From assembly GCF_000687145.1 (NCBI RefSeq), contig NZ_JMFG01000008.1, forward strand, positions 64,878-128,877: a stretch of 64,000 bases of DNA, given 5' to 3'. This document shows positions 33,182-41,460 of this stretch, piece by piece. A program made the position numbers and the translations under genes. This DNA is from Thermoanaerobaculum aquaticum. GTDB lineage: Bacteria > Acidobacteriota > Thermoanaerobaculia > Thermoanaerobaculales > Thermoanaerobaculaceae. The number at the start of each line of letters is the position of its first letter. Positions within the stretch are counted from its first letter, which is position 1. The notes under the pieces were generated by a model that was not told the origin of the DNA, ran no database searches, and saw only the letters and a program-made list of their open reading frames with translations.

Positions 33182-34449
33182 GCTGGAAGCCCTCCCGGGC
33201 GCGGGCAAACCCGCACCCGCTTGAGCCGCCGCCGCTCCACCTCCACCACTTCAAAGAGCAGCCCCCGGTACTCCACCTTTTCACCGGGGCGCGGCAGGTG
33301 CCCCAGGCGATCCAGCACCAACCCCGCCACCGAGTCGTAAGCGGCGTCGTCCTCCAGCTCCAGGCCAAAGAGCTCCGTGAGGGTTTCCACATGGGCGTTG
33401 CCGGCGATGAGGTAACAGCTGTCGCCTTCCTGCTGGATTTCCGGAGGCTGGGTTTGGTGCTCGTCCTGAATTTCCCCCACAATTTCCTCGAGCACATCCT
33501 CCAGCGTCACGATGCCAGCGGTGCCGCCGTACTCGTCCACCACCACCGCCAGCTGCTGCCGGCTTTGCTGGAAGAGCCGTAGAAGATCACGCAACGGCTT
33601 GGTTTCGGGGACCATCAAAACCGGCCGCATGAGGGTCCGGGCCGGTGGGGATTGGTTGGAAGCCACCGCCCGCAGCACGTCCTTAACGTGCACCACCCCT
33701 TCGATGTGGTCCAAGCTTTTGCCGTAAACCGGCAGCCGGGTGAACATGGACTCGGCAAACACGGTTTTTACCGTTTCAAAATCCGCATCCACCGGCAGCG
33801 CGATGAGGTCGGTGCGGGGGGTCATGATTTCCCGGGCCACGGTATCGGAAAGCTCAACGATGGAGGCCACCAGCTCCGCTTCTTCGTGCTCCAAGATGCC
33901 CGCTTCCTCGCCGGCGCCAATGAAAGCCCGCACCTCGTGCTCATCCACCTCGCTTTCCTCTTCCTTCTGGCCGCCGTCGGGGTTTTCCTCCGGAGCTTGC
34001 GAGGAGCTGGCCAGGAAAGCGATCACTGGAGCCACCGGGCGCAAAAGGTAAAGCGCCGCCACGGCAAAGAACTCCGCCTTTTCACCCCCCGTGACCTGGG
34101 CGGACAAGGCCACCAGGCCTAACCACGCCACCAGCACACCGGTCCAAGCCCCCAGCTCGCCGACTCCCACCAGCGTGGCCGCCCGCCACAGCGCCGCGGT
34201 TAAAAGCACCCAAAGCCCCGCCACCGCTCCCACCAGGAAAACCACACAAGCGCTGGCCGCTTCAAAGCTTCTGGGCACACCGGGGAGCAGGTTCTTGCGG
34301 GCGGACAAAAGCCCCGCAAACTGGATGCTGCCCATCCGCACCACACCGAAAACCCCGGACATGAGAAAGAAGGCCACCGTTGCCGTGAGCGCCGAGAAAA
34401 GCAAAGCCGTGATTGGGTTGGCCCACCACTGGGATAGTGCTTGGCTCAC
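33178..34449 (-). CDS. CNNM/CorC-family (DUF21-CBS) membrane protein
   Basis: A 423-residue protein. The N-terminal membrane region (about 12-150) corresponds to the DUF21 domain of CNNM/HlyC-type Mg/Co transport proteins. A CBS pair follows ([19 protein letters not shown] near 205 to [29 protein letters not shown] near 320), and a C-terminal CorC_HlyC domain closes it. Proteins of this type often sit between ybeY and era, as here. Probable divalent-cation efflux; the old name hemolysin is misleading. The start overlaps ybeY by 4 nt. Confidence 0.88.
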   Translation of the reverse strand: MSQALSQWWANPITALLFSALTATVAFFLMSGVFGVVRMGSIQFAGLLSARKNLLPGVPRSFEAASACVVFLVGAVAGLWVLLTAALWRAATLVGVGELGAWTGVLVAWLGLVALSAQVTGGEKAEFFAVAALYLLRPVAPVIAFLASSSQAPEENPDGGQKEEESEVDEHEVRAFIGAGEEAGILEHEEAELVASIVELSDTVAREIMTPRTDLIALPVDADFETVKTVFAESMFTRLPVYGKSLDHIEGVVHVKDVLRAVASNQSPPARTLMRPVLMVPETKPLRDLLRLFQQSRQQLAVVVDEYGGTAGIVTLEDVLEEIVGEIQDEHQTQPPEIQQEGDSCYLIAGNAHVETLTELFGLELEDDAAYDSVAGLVLDRLGHLPRPGEKVEYRGLLFEVVEVERRRLKRVRVCPRPGGLPA

Positions 34450-34877
34450 AACAGCTCCTCCCGCAACTGGGCTTCCAGTGCCTCCATTTCCCCTTGATCC
34501 TGCTCGTGATCAAAGCCGCACACGTGCAAGGCACCGTGGATCAAAAGCAGGCAAAGCTCGCGCTCCAAGCTGTGACCGGCCGCTTCGGCTTGGCGGGCCG
34601 CGGTTTCCAGGGAAATAGCCACATCACCCAGATGCACGGTGCCGGTGGGCAGGCGATCGTGGGCAGGGAACGAAAGCACGTCCGTGGGCTTTGGTTTGTG
34701 GCGGAAATGGCGGTTCAAAAGCTCCATGGTGCGGTCGTCGCACAGGAGCACCGAAAGCTCCCCTTCCTCTGCGCCCGCCCGCTGCAGCGCGGCAATACCG
34801 ACGGCCCGCAGCCGCTGGGTCACCCCCGGCAGGGCCCGCCCCTGCCAGCGCACGGCCACCTTGAGCTTACCGGCCAT
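34446..34877 (-). CDS. ybeY: Endoribonuclease YbeY
   Basis: A 143-residue rRNA-processing metallo-endoribonuclease. The zinc-binding signature HGALHVCGFDHEQD near 108-121 gives three histidines, and TDVLSFPAHD precedes it. ATG 34877 is used because the family starts there; it overlaps the 7TM-HD gene by 11 nt. Confidence 0.93.
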   Translation of the reverse strand: MAGKLKVAVRWQGRALPGVTQRLRAVGIAALQRAGAEEGELSVLLCDDRTMELLNRHFRHKPKPTDVLSFPAHDRLPTGTVHLGDVAISLETAARQAEAAGHSLERELCLLLIHGALHVCGFDHEQDQGEMEALEAQLREELL

Positions 34878-37137
34878 TGCCCCTCCGGTTGAAGTCGAAA
34901 CCCGGGTAGTCAATGCGGTGGTGCCCCGCCGAGGTAATGACCCAGGAAAAGGCGGCGGAAATTTTTTCCAGGTCTTTAAGCGTCAGCTCGCACTCATCCA
35001 GCTGCCCGTCTTCCAGGACCTTCTTGATGACCTGGTCGATCATGGACTGCACCCGCCCCGGGGTGGCTTCGGTCAGAGTACGCGCCGCCGCTTCCACCGC
35101 ATCGGCCAGCAGGATGATGCCCATTTCCTTGGACTTGGGCTTGGGACCTTTATAGCGAAACTCCTGCTCCTCTACTTCCCCTTTGTCCGGGGTTTCTTGC
35201 TGCTTGGCGCGGTTGTAGAAGAAGTGGATGAGCTTGGTTCCGTGGTGGGTGGCAATGGCCTCACGGATGGGCTCCGGAAGCTTGTACTGGCGGGCCAGCT
35301 CTAAGCCGTCTTTGACGTGTTTTTCCACGATCAACGCCGACATCCACGGCGACAGGTGATCGTGGGGGTTGGGTCCGCCCCGCTGGTTCTCAATGAAGTA
35401 CTCCGGCCGCATGAGCTTGCCGATGTCGTGGTAGTAGCAACAGACCCTGGCCAAAAGCGGGTTGGCACCGATGGCTTCGGCCGCGGCTTCCGCCAAGTTG
35501 GCCATGGCCAGGGAGTGTTGGAAGGTACCCGGAGCTTCGGTGGCAAGCCTGCGGAGCAAGGGCAAGTTGGGGTTGGAAAGCTCCAAAAGGCGGATGTCGG
35601 TAATGGTGCCGGTGGCGCTCTCCAAAACCGGCAGGAAGAAGCTGGCCAAAACCGCCGCCATGATGCCACCCAAAGCGGCAGTGGCCGCGTGCGCAGAAAC
35701 CTCCTGGATTTGCGGATTGGGCAAGCTGTGGAGGCTCAAGGCCACCGCGCAAAACACGTTAAAACCGGCCAGAAAGAGACCCACCCTGGTGAGGGCGTTT
35801 CGCTCCTTGACCTTTTGCGTGGCAAAGGCCGCCGCCACCGCTGCCAGCAACGAGTACGCCACGGTGTGCCCGGGGAAAGCCAGCATCAGCGACACCAGCA
35901 CCGCCTGGCTGGCGGCAAACAACACCCCCACCGACAGGCCAAACATGAGGCTTGCCAAAATTGGCCCGGTGGCGTGGGGGAGCACCGGCCAGTACACCGC
36001 CACCTGGTTGAAGGGCTCGCGGATCACCGCCGCTGCCACCCTGCTCACCACGAAGCCCACGGCCGCTTCCACCACCAGCGCCAGGAAAAGCACCACCAGC
36101 ACGCTGCCGTAACGGACCAGCCTCTCGGTTTCCGCCACCGGCTCCCGCCGGAAGTAGAAGAACCACATGAGGGCGAGAAGCGAGGCCATGCCGAAGCCCC
36201 CGAGCATCGGCCAAACGCTGCGCGGCCCCTGGGACGAGGCAGCCAGGGATTCCAGGAGCCGGGCCACCTGGGGGGTAACTTCATCGCCCCGCCGCAAGAG
36301 CACCCGGCCGCGGTTGAGGTGCACGGAAACCTCCTCCACGCTGGCGGCGGCCCGCATCCTCCGGGAAAGGGTCTCCCCCCGGTCCAAGATCACGTTGGGG
36401 GGCATAAGCCGAGCCAAAAGCGAAGCCAGCGCCTTCCGGTGCTGACGGTCCACCACCCGCAGAGCGGCCAGGCGCTGCTCCAGGGTCTCGGCCAGGGTGG
36501 CGGCGTCAATGAAGCGAAACACGTCCAGCTGGAGCTGTTCCTTATCGGTTCCTGCCTCCTTGACGGTCACGCCTTTGTCGGCCCAGCGCAAGAGCTCCAC
36601 GCGGTCTTCCACCACCCCCTGCCGGTACACCTGATCCACCACATCCAGCAAAGCCAGCAGAACTTCCTGGGAGAAACGCAGCGAACGAAGGGCCAACACC
36701 TCGCCGGTTTCCAAGCGCTGGCCGGCCACCTGGGAAAGCTCCGAGGCCAGGCGCGATAGATCCTGATGCTCGGCCTTTTGCCCGGCAGCCACAATGGCCG
36801 TGAGTTTGGCCTTCACCTGCTCGCTCACCTCGGGATCGAAAACATAAACGGGAGGCACATCCAGGCCTGCCCGCCGCCGCTTTTGCTCCGTGGATTCCAC
36901 GTCCGGAAGCGTCACGTCGCGGTAAATCACCACATCGGTAGGGGCAATGTCCCCGGCTTTGAGCAGCGGGTAGTGAGCCTTCTGGCGAGGGGCAATCAAA
37001 AGCGTGGTGAAAACCACGAACGCCGGCCCAATCAACCAAGCCTGGGCCAAAAAGCGCCGGCGCTTTTGCCCCCACTCGCCGCTTTCCCGCCGGGGTTTGA
37101 TTTCCTTGGCACCGGAAAAGAGTTTGGGCAGCTTCAC
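34867..37137 (-). CDS. 7TM-HD family cyclic-di-AMP phosphodiesterase-like protein (PgpH/YqfF type)
   Basis: A 756-residue protein with the 7TM-HD layout: N-terminal helix (about 31-50), a large extracytoplasmic 7TMR-HDED domain to about 295, seven membrane helices (about 300-500), and a cytoplasmic HD domain with QHSLAMANLAEAAAEA and CCYYHDIGKLMRPEYF near 555 and IATHHGTKLIHFFYN near 625. Homologues such as Listeria PgpH hydrolyse c-di-AMP; whether this organism makes c-di-AMP cannot be seen here. Located between phoH and ybeY as in many bacteria. Confidence 0.9.
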   Translation of the reverse strand: MKLPKLFSGAKEIKPRRESGEWGQKRRRFLAQAWLIGPAFVVFTTLLIAPRQKAHYPLLKAGDIAPTDVVIYRDVTLPDVESTEQKRRRAGLDVPPVYVFDPEVSEQVKAKLTAIVAAGQKAEHQDLSRLASELSQVAGQRLETGEVLALRSLRFSQEVLLALLDVVDQVYRQGVVEDRVELLRWADKGVTVKEAGTDKEQLQLDVFRFIDAATLAETLEQRLAALRVVDRQHRKALASLLARLMPPNVILDRGETLSRRMRAAASVEEVSVHLNRGRVLLRRGDEVTPQVARLLESLAASSQGPRSVWPMLGGFGMASLLALMWFFYFRREPVAETERLVRYGSVLVVLFLALVVEAAVGFVVSRVAAAVIREPFNQVAVYWPVLPHATGPILASLMFGLSVGVLFAASQAVLVSLMLAFPGHTVAYSLLAAVAAAFATQKVKERNALTRVGLFLAGFNVFCAVALSLHSLPNPQIQEVSAHAATAALGGIMAAVLASFFLPVLESATGTITDIRLLELSNPNLPLLRRLATEAPGTFQHSLAMANLAEAAAEAIGANPLLARVCCYYHDIGKLMRPEYFIENQRGGPNPHDHLSPWMSALIVEKHVKDGLELARQYKLPEPIREAIATHHGTKLIHFFYNRAKQQETPDKGEVEEQEFRYKGPKPKSKEMGIILLADAVEAAARTLTEATPGRVQSMIDQVIKKVLEDGQLDECELTLKDLEKISAAFSWVITSAGHHRIDYPGFDFNRRGNGR

Positions 37138-38093
37138 GGTCTTTCGCGCTTTTCCGCCTCGAACCGCTCGTACGCCTCAACCACCCGCTGCACCAAGCGG
37201 TGGCGGACCACGTCCTCCTTGGTGAAGTCAAAAAAGCAAATGCCCGGAATGTCTCGGAGGATCTGCCGGGCCTGCACGAGGCCCGAAGAAGCCCCGGCCG
37301 GCAGGTCAATTTGCGTGACGTCGCCGGTAATTACGGCTTTGGAGTGGAACCCCATGCGGGTGAGGAACATCTTCATTTGCTCCGGGGTGGTGTTTTGCGC
37401 TTCGTCCAAGAGGATGAAGGAATCGTTGAGGGTTCGCCCGCGCATGAAGGCCAGCGGGGCAATTTCGATGACGCCACGCTCTAAGTGCTTGACCACCTTG
37501 TCGTAGCCCAGAATGTCGTAAAGCGCATCGTACACCGGGCGCAAGTAAGGGTTGACCTTTTGTTCCAGATCACCGGGCAAGAACCCCAAGCGCTCGCCGG
37601 CTTCCACCGCCGGACGGGTGAGCACGATGCGCCGCACCCGCTTTTCCGCCAAACTTGCCGCCGCCAGCGCCACCGCCAGGTAGGTTTTTCCGGTTCCCGC
37701 CGGGCCTACGGCAAAGACAATGTCGTTTTTCACCACCGCCTGAATGAACAAGCGCTGCTTTAAGTTTCTGGGCACCAGCAAGCGCTTTACGCTTTCGGGG
37801 ATGGTGGCGTCGGTGAAGAAGTTCACCAGGTCCACCTCCGGGTCTTCTTCCAAAACCCGCAGGGCGGTGCGGAACTCCTCCCGTCCCACCGCATAACCCC
37901 GGCTCACCAGGGTGCCCAGATCCGAAAGCAGGCGCTCGGCAGTGGCCACCGCCTGCGGCTCCCCGGCCAAAAACACCGTGTCGCCGCGGGCCTGCACGCG
38001 GATTCCCAGGCGTTCGCCCAGGTAGCGGAAGTTTTCCTCCAAATTGCCCGACAAAACCTCAAGGCTCTTCTCAGGTAACTGCACGCTGGTCAT
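37134..38093 (-). CDS. phoH: PhoH-family ATPase (YbeZ type)
   Basis: A 319-residue P-loop ATPase. Walker A is GPAGTGKTYLA near 130, Walker B is FILLDEAQN near 228, and the family signature RPAVEAGERLGFLPGDLEQKV lies near 163. The first 70 residues form a KH-like RNA-binding domain. It works with YbeY and Era in rRNA maturation. The stop overlaps the 7TM-HD start by 4 nt. A GGGGAAGA site sits right before the ATG, below a very stable hairpin in the leader. Confidence 0.93.
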   Translation of the reverse strand: MTSVQLPEKSLEVLSGNLEENFRYLGERLGIRVQARGDTVFLAGEPQAVATAERLLSDLGTLVSRGYAVGREEFRTALRVLEEDPEVDLVNFFTDATIPESVKRLLVPRNLKQRLFIQAVVKNDIVFAVGPAGTGKTYLAVALAAASLAEKRVRRIVLTRPAVEAGERLGFLPGDLEQKVNPYLRPVYDALYDILGYDKVVKHLERGVIEIAPLAFMRGRTLNDSFILLDEAQNTTPEQMKMFLTRMGFHSKAVITGDVTQIDLPAGASSGLVQARQILRDIPGICFFDFTKEDVVRHRLVQRVVEAYERFEAEKRERP

Positions 38094-38104
38094 TCTTCCC
38101 CTCT

Positions 38105-38120
38105 GCCCTCCGTAGAGGGC
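38105..38120 (-). promoter_or_regulatory. UNCG-tetraloop hairpin in the phoH leader
   Basis: On the minus strand GCCCTC TACG GAGGGC makes a 6-bp GC-rich stem closed by a C(UACG)G tetraloop, one of the most stable RNA loops. It ends 11 nt before the phoH start and has no T-run, so it is not a terminator. It may protect the mRNA end or tune initiation. Confidence 0.5.
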
Positions 38121-38140
38121 GTAACACGGCCGTCCAGCGC

Positions 38141-38159
38141 CTGGCCAGCTCTGGCCAAG
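38141..38159. other. Palindrome upstream of phoH
   Basis: CTGGCCAGCTCTGGCCAAG contains the inverted repeat GGCCAG, two bases, CTGGCC. It lies about 50-65 nt before the phoH start and could be a protein-binding site or part of the leader fold. No factor is known. Confidence 0.3.
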
Positions 38160-38192
38160 CCTGGCGAGCCCTTACTCTCCGACTCCCCGTTG

Positions 38193-38723
38193 TTATTCAT
38201 GCCAAAGGATTTCGCGACCGCCCTGGAGGTGATTGAGCCAGCGGGCCAACACAAAGAGGGCGTCGCTGAAGCGGTTCAAAAACCTCACCGCCGTGCCCAC
38301 CACCTCGTCTTCAATCCCCAAAGCCGCCACCGCCCGCTCGGCACGGCGGGTGACGGTGCGGCAGAGGTGGGCCACGGCTGCGGAGCGGCTCCCACCGGGA
38401 AGCACGAAGTTCTTGAGCGGTGGCAGCTCCGCACTCATGCGGTCAATCCAGTTCTCCAACCAAGTCACGTCGGCGGCGTCGGGAGAAAGAAAGCCCCGGG
38501 GGCTGCCCGCCAGCACCGAACCCAGAGAGAAGAGTGCCCGTTGCGCCCTTTCCAGGTGGGCGTCAGCCTCAGAGGGGACCCCCTCGGCCCGCAACATCCC
38601 CACCCATGAGTTTACCTCATCCAGATCCCCGTAGGCCGAAACCCGCGGTTCCCATTTGGGGACACGCTCACCGCTGCCCAATGCGGTATAGCCCCCGTCA
38701 CCGGTCCGGGTGTACACCCTCAC
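38193..38723 (-). CDS. Cob(I)alamin adenosyltransferase (PduO/EutT-like ATR)
   Basis: A 176-residue enzyme that transfers adenosyl from ATP to cob(I)alamin, making coenzyme B12. The ATP-binding N-terminus VYTRTGDGGYTALGSGERVPK is present, as are SAYGDLDEVNSWVG near 30 and the C-terminal RRAERAVA...LNRFSDALFVLARWLN helix. Two GTG starts are possible: 38723 (a -10 box ends 6 nt upstream) and 38717 (a GGAGG lies 7 nt upstream). It implies a B12-dependent mutase or diol dehydratase elsewhere. Confidence 0.92.
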   Translation of the reverse strand: MRVYTRTGDGGYTALGSGERVPKWEPRVSAYGDLDEVNSWVGMLRAEGVPSEADAHLERAQRALFSLGSVLAGSPRGFLSPDAADVTWLENWIDRMSAELPPLKNFVLPGGSRSAAVAHLCRTVTRRAERAVAALGIEDEVVGTAVRFLNRFSDALFVLARWLNHLQGGREILWHE

Positions 38724-38729
38724 GCCTCC

Positions 38730-38735
38730 ATGCTA
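38730..38735 (-). promoter_or_regulatory. Extended -10 of the adenosyltransferase gene, leaderless type
   Basis: TGA followed by TAGCAT on the minus strand ends 6 nt before the GTG at 38723. The -35 is weak. Confidence 0.4.
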
Positions 38736-38761
38736 TCACGCGAAGGGCTTTTTAAAACCGG

Positions 38762-41386
38762 CTAAGCCTGGGATGATGAGGGCGAAACCAGCCGCCTCAC
38801 CACTTCCAGAAAAGCGTCGGCGCTGAAAGGCTTTACCAGCACCAAGGCGGAGGCCAAGGAAGGGTCGTTTCCCGGGTGGTAGCCGGTGGCCAGCAAAACC
38901 CGCGGGGGGTTTTTCCGGCGCATGAGCTCCGCGTAAACCTCCCGCCCGTCCATTTCCGGCATGACCAGATCCAGGACCACCAGAGCAATCCCTTGGGGAT
39001 CGGCATCGTAAAGGGCCAACGCTTCCCGGCCGTTGGAAGCTTCCAGCGCCTCGTAGCCTTCCGAACGCAGGAGAAAAGCTAGGCCCTCGCGAATGGCCGC
39101 CTCATCGTCCACGATCAAAACCTTTCCCGCTCGCGGCTTTTCCGCTTCACCCACCGGCACCGCCGAAAGCACCGGCGGCAAGTCCACCCACACCCGAAAA
39201 CCAAAGCCCGCACGCTCGCGGAAACCCGCTTCACCCAGGTGACGTCGGGCCACACAGGAGGCCAAAGCCCGCGCCCTCAGCCGGGCCGGCAACACCGATC
39301 GCAGCTCCTCCTGCCCCGAAAAGACCTCACCGGTATCGCTCACCGCCAGCCGGCAAACTCCTCCCGCCAGCTGTTCCACCGCCACCTCCACGGTGCCCGC
39401 TCCACCGTGCAAACACTCCACCGAGGCCTCCACCAGCCCATGCACCAACAGGGCCAGTTGCTCCCCATCGCCACGAACCACCGCCGGGGCGGACCACGGG
39501 CGCACCACCAACCTCACCCCGGTGGGCAGAAGCGAGCGGATTTTCGGCTCCAGCTCCGTGACCAGCTGGTTGAGATCCACGGCCACCAGCCCCGGACCGT
39601 GGAGGCGGAAAAAGACCCCCAGGCGGTGCACCTCCTGGGCCACCTGGGCCATGCCATTCCGCAAACCGGTGGCGCCCCCTTTTCCCGCCGAGCCTTTGGC
39701 CAGGGAGGCTTGCACCACGTTGGCCATGCGGTGGAGGGCATGGGCCACCAGCTCGTGCATGGGCGTAAGCACCTCCTCCGAAAGCGCTTGACCCGGTAGT
39801 AAGCCAGCCCGTTGTGCCACCACCACCACGCCAGCGAGGCTTCCGGCCACGTTAATGCTTCGAAACACCAGCTCCACAGAGCTAATCACGTCGCCCTTGC
39901 AGCGACAGCTCGCCACCACCGAGGCTGATTCCCCGCGTATGGCACGAACGAAGGCCCGCTTCACCTCCCGGCGGGAGGCAGGAACCACAAAGGGAAGCAA
40001 GCTGGCCTCCTGCAGCTCTTCGGGCCTAACGCCCAGGGCCGTGGCCAGCGCCGGGTTACACCACGCCACTGTTCCCTTGGGCTCCAGGAAAGCCACCCCC
40101 ACGTTGACGCCGGAAAGCACCGCCCGCAGCACCTTTTCCAGCCGCTCACGGGCAGTGAAGTCCTCCAGGCTCAAGCAGGTCAGCGATTCCTCGCCGCTTT
40201 CCATGACCCAGGGATTAACCTCCACCGTGCGCCGCCGCCCCCGGGGACCCAAAAAGTGCGCGGTGAAAGCGCCCAAAGAAAGACTGGTGGCGGGGAGGAG
40301 CTTTTTGACGCGCTCCCGATCCTCGGGTGCCAAAAGCTCCTCAAACTTTCGGCCGATCAGATCGGCACGCTGTTCGAAGCCCAAAAGCCGGGCTGCCGCC
40401 TGATTAGCCCGAACCACCAAGTCGTCCCGCAAAAACAAAAGCGGCTCCTTCACCCCATCCAGCAACAGCCGCCAGGAAGCCTCGGCAATCCGGGCGGAAA
40501 GCTCAGCTTCCTGCCGAGCCAGGAGAGCTTGGGCTGCCGCTCGTTGAGCCTCCATGTTGGCCCACTGCCGCCAGACCAGCACCGCTGTTCCCACCAGAAA
40601 CGCCCAAAAAACCAGCAAAAAAAGCCACGCCGGTGAAAGCCTCGTCAAGCTCTGGCTGGGAACAAAAACGCCCAAAGTGAAACTTTGGCCGGCCAGCCGG
40701 ACCCGCTTGCCCACCGATGTGCCCTCGGAAAGCCGCACCTGCCCTTCGTCAGCAACAAACTCACCCTTGCCCCAGAGCGCTTGCCGGCGAAGGGAGCAAG
40801 CCCACCCCCCGGCAGCGTTGAGTCGGGGCTCGCAAAAAAAGAACCGCGGCTCTTCGCCGGAGCCCGTCACCCAAAGGATGAGCGCCTCTCCCGCGGCCGA
40901 AGGTTGGTAAGCACTGACCAGCAACCTGGGGAGCTCCAGCAGGAGAACACCCTGCCGCCCGGCTCTGGTCACCCGTAAAGCCAGCACCCCACGTTCCGCC
41001 CACGCCCCCTCCTCCACGAAGGCCCACCCCCGATCGGCAGGAAGCATGGCGTCAACCTGATCGGCCACGGCGTTGAGGCCCGACGGCCAACAGCGGTGCC
41101 TGCCCCCGCTTTCGTCAATCACAACCCCAAAAAGCGGGTCCTCACGCAAAAAAGCACCGAGGTGTTCGATCTTCTCAGGGCTTAGGCCCTCTTCCACGGC
41201 GTCCACCACGCGCGCCAGCTGGCTTGCAGCCCCCGACAACGACCGCTCCTGGAGCTCCACCTCCCGGGCTAGCTCGTGTTCGGAGCCCAACCAGAGCACG
41301 AGCAAGACTTGAGCACTCACCAGCCCCAGCCACAGCCACATCCAAACTCGAACCCGCTTTCCCGGAAACGCTGATGTACGCTCCAT
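38762..41386 (-). CDS. Hybrid sensor protein: PAS domains, degenerate histidine kinase, intact receiver
   Basis: An 874-residue membrane protein. Helices at about 14-34 and 255-275 flank a periplasmic sensor of some 220 residues. Two PAS domains follow (about 320-440 and 445-560). The next region looks like a DHp plus ATPase pair, with a possible His in MHELVAHALHRMANVVQ. The N box reads LLVHGLVEASVE instead of the usual NLxxNA, the D box is SDTGEVF without the second Gly, and the G2 glycines are missing (RARALASC). The C-terminal receiver (about 755-865) keeps VDDE, the phospho-acceptor Asp in VVLDLVMPEMDG, and LVKPF. The protein probably receives phosphate from another kinase or acts without ATP. 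Confidence 0.8.
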   Translation of the reverse strand: MERTSAFPGKRVRVWMWLWLGLVSAQVLLVLWLGSEHELAREVELQERSLSGAASQLARVVDAVEEGLSPEKIEHLGAFLREDPLFGVVIDESGGRHRCWPSGLNAVADQVDAMLPADRGWAFVEEGAWAERGVLALRVTRAGRQGVLLLELPRLLVSAYQPSAAGEALILWVTGSGEEPRFFFCEPRLNAAGGWACSLRRQALWGKGEFVADEGQVRLSEGTSVGKRVRLAGQSFTLGVFVPSQSLTRLSPAWLFLLVFWAFLVGTAVLVWRQWANMEAQRAAAQALLARQEAELSARIAEASWRLLLDGVKEPLLFLRDDLVVRANQAAARLLGFEQRADLIGRKFEELLAPEDRERVKKLLPATSLSLGAFTAHFLGPRGRRRTVEVNPWVMESGEESLTCLSLEDFTARERLEKVLRAVLSGVNVGVAFLEPKGTVAWCNPALATALGVRPEELQEASLLPFVVPASRREVKRAFVRAIRGESASVVASCRCKGDVISSVELVFRSINVAGSLAGVVVVAQRAGLLPGQALSEEVLTPMHELVAHALHRMANVVQASLAKGSAGKGGATGLRNGMAQVAQEVHRLGVFFRLHGPGLVAVDLNQLVTELEPKIRSLLPTGVRLVVRPWSAPAVVRGDGEQLALLVHGLVEASVECLHGGAGTVEVAVEQLAGGVCRLAVSDTGEVFSGQEELRSVLPARLRARALASCVARRHLGEAGFRERAGFGFRVWVDLPPVLSAVPVGEAEKPRAGKVLIVDDEAAIREGLAFLLRSEGYEALEASNGREALALYDADPQGIALVVLDLVMPEMDGREVYAELMRRKNPPRVLLATGYHPGNDPSLASALVLVKPFSADAFLEVVRRLVSPSSSQA

Positions 41387-41396
41387 AGACAGAGCT

Positions 41397-41402
41397 AGTG
41401 TA
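41397..41402 (-). promoter_or_regulatory. -10 element of the hybrid sensor gene
   Basis: TACACT on the minus strand ends 10 nt before the ATG at 41386, giving a leader of about 3 nt with no Shine-Dalgarno. Confidence 0.3.
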
Positions 41403-41412
41403 GCGCAACCCC

Positions 41413-41441
41413 TTGGCAAAGGGTTCCCCTTTGGCTACCTT
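41413..41441 (+). promoter_or_regulatory. Candidate promoter of the gamma-glutamyltransferase gene
   Basis: TTGGCA is separated by a 17-bp spacer from a weak TACCTT box ending near 41441. The GGAGG Shine-Dalgarno lies just downstream. Confidence 0.3.
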
Positions 41442-41460
41442 TGGCAAGGAGGAAGAAGCC

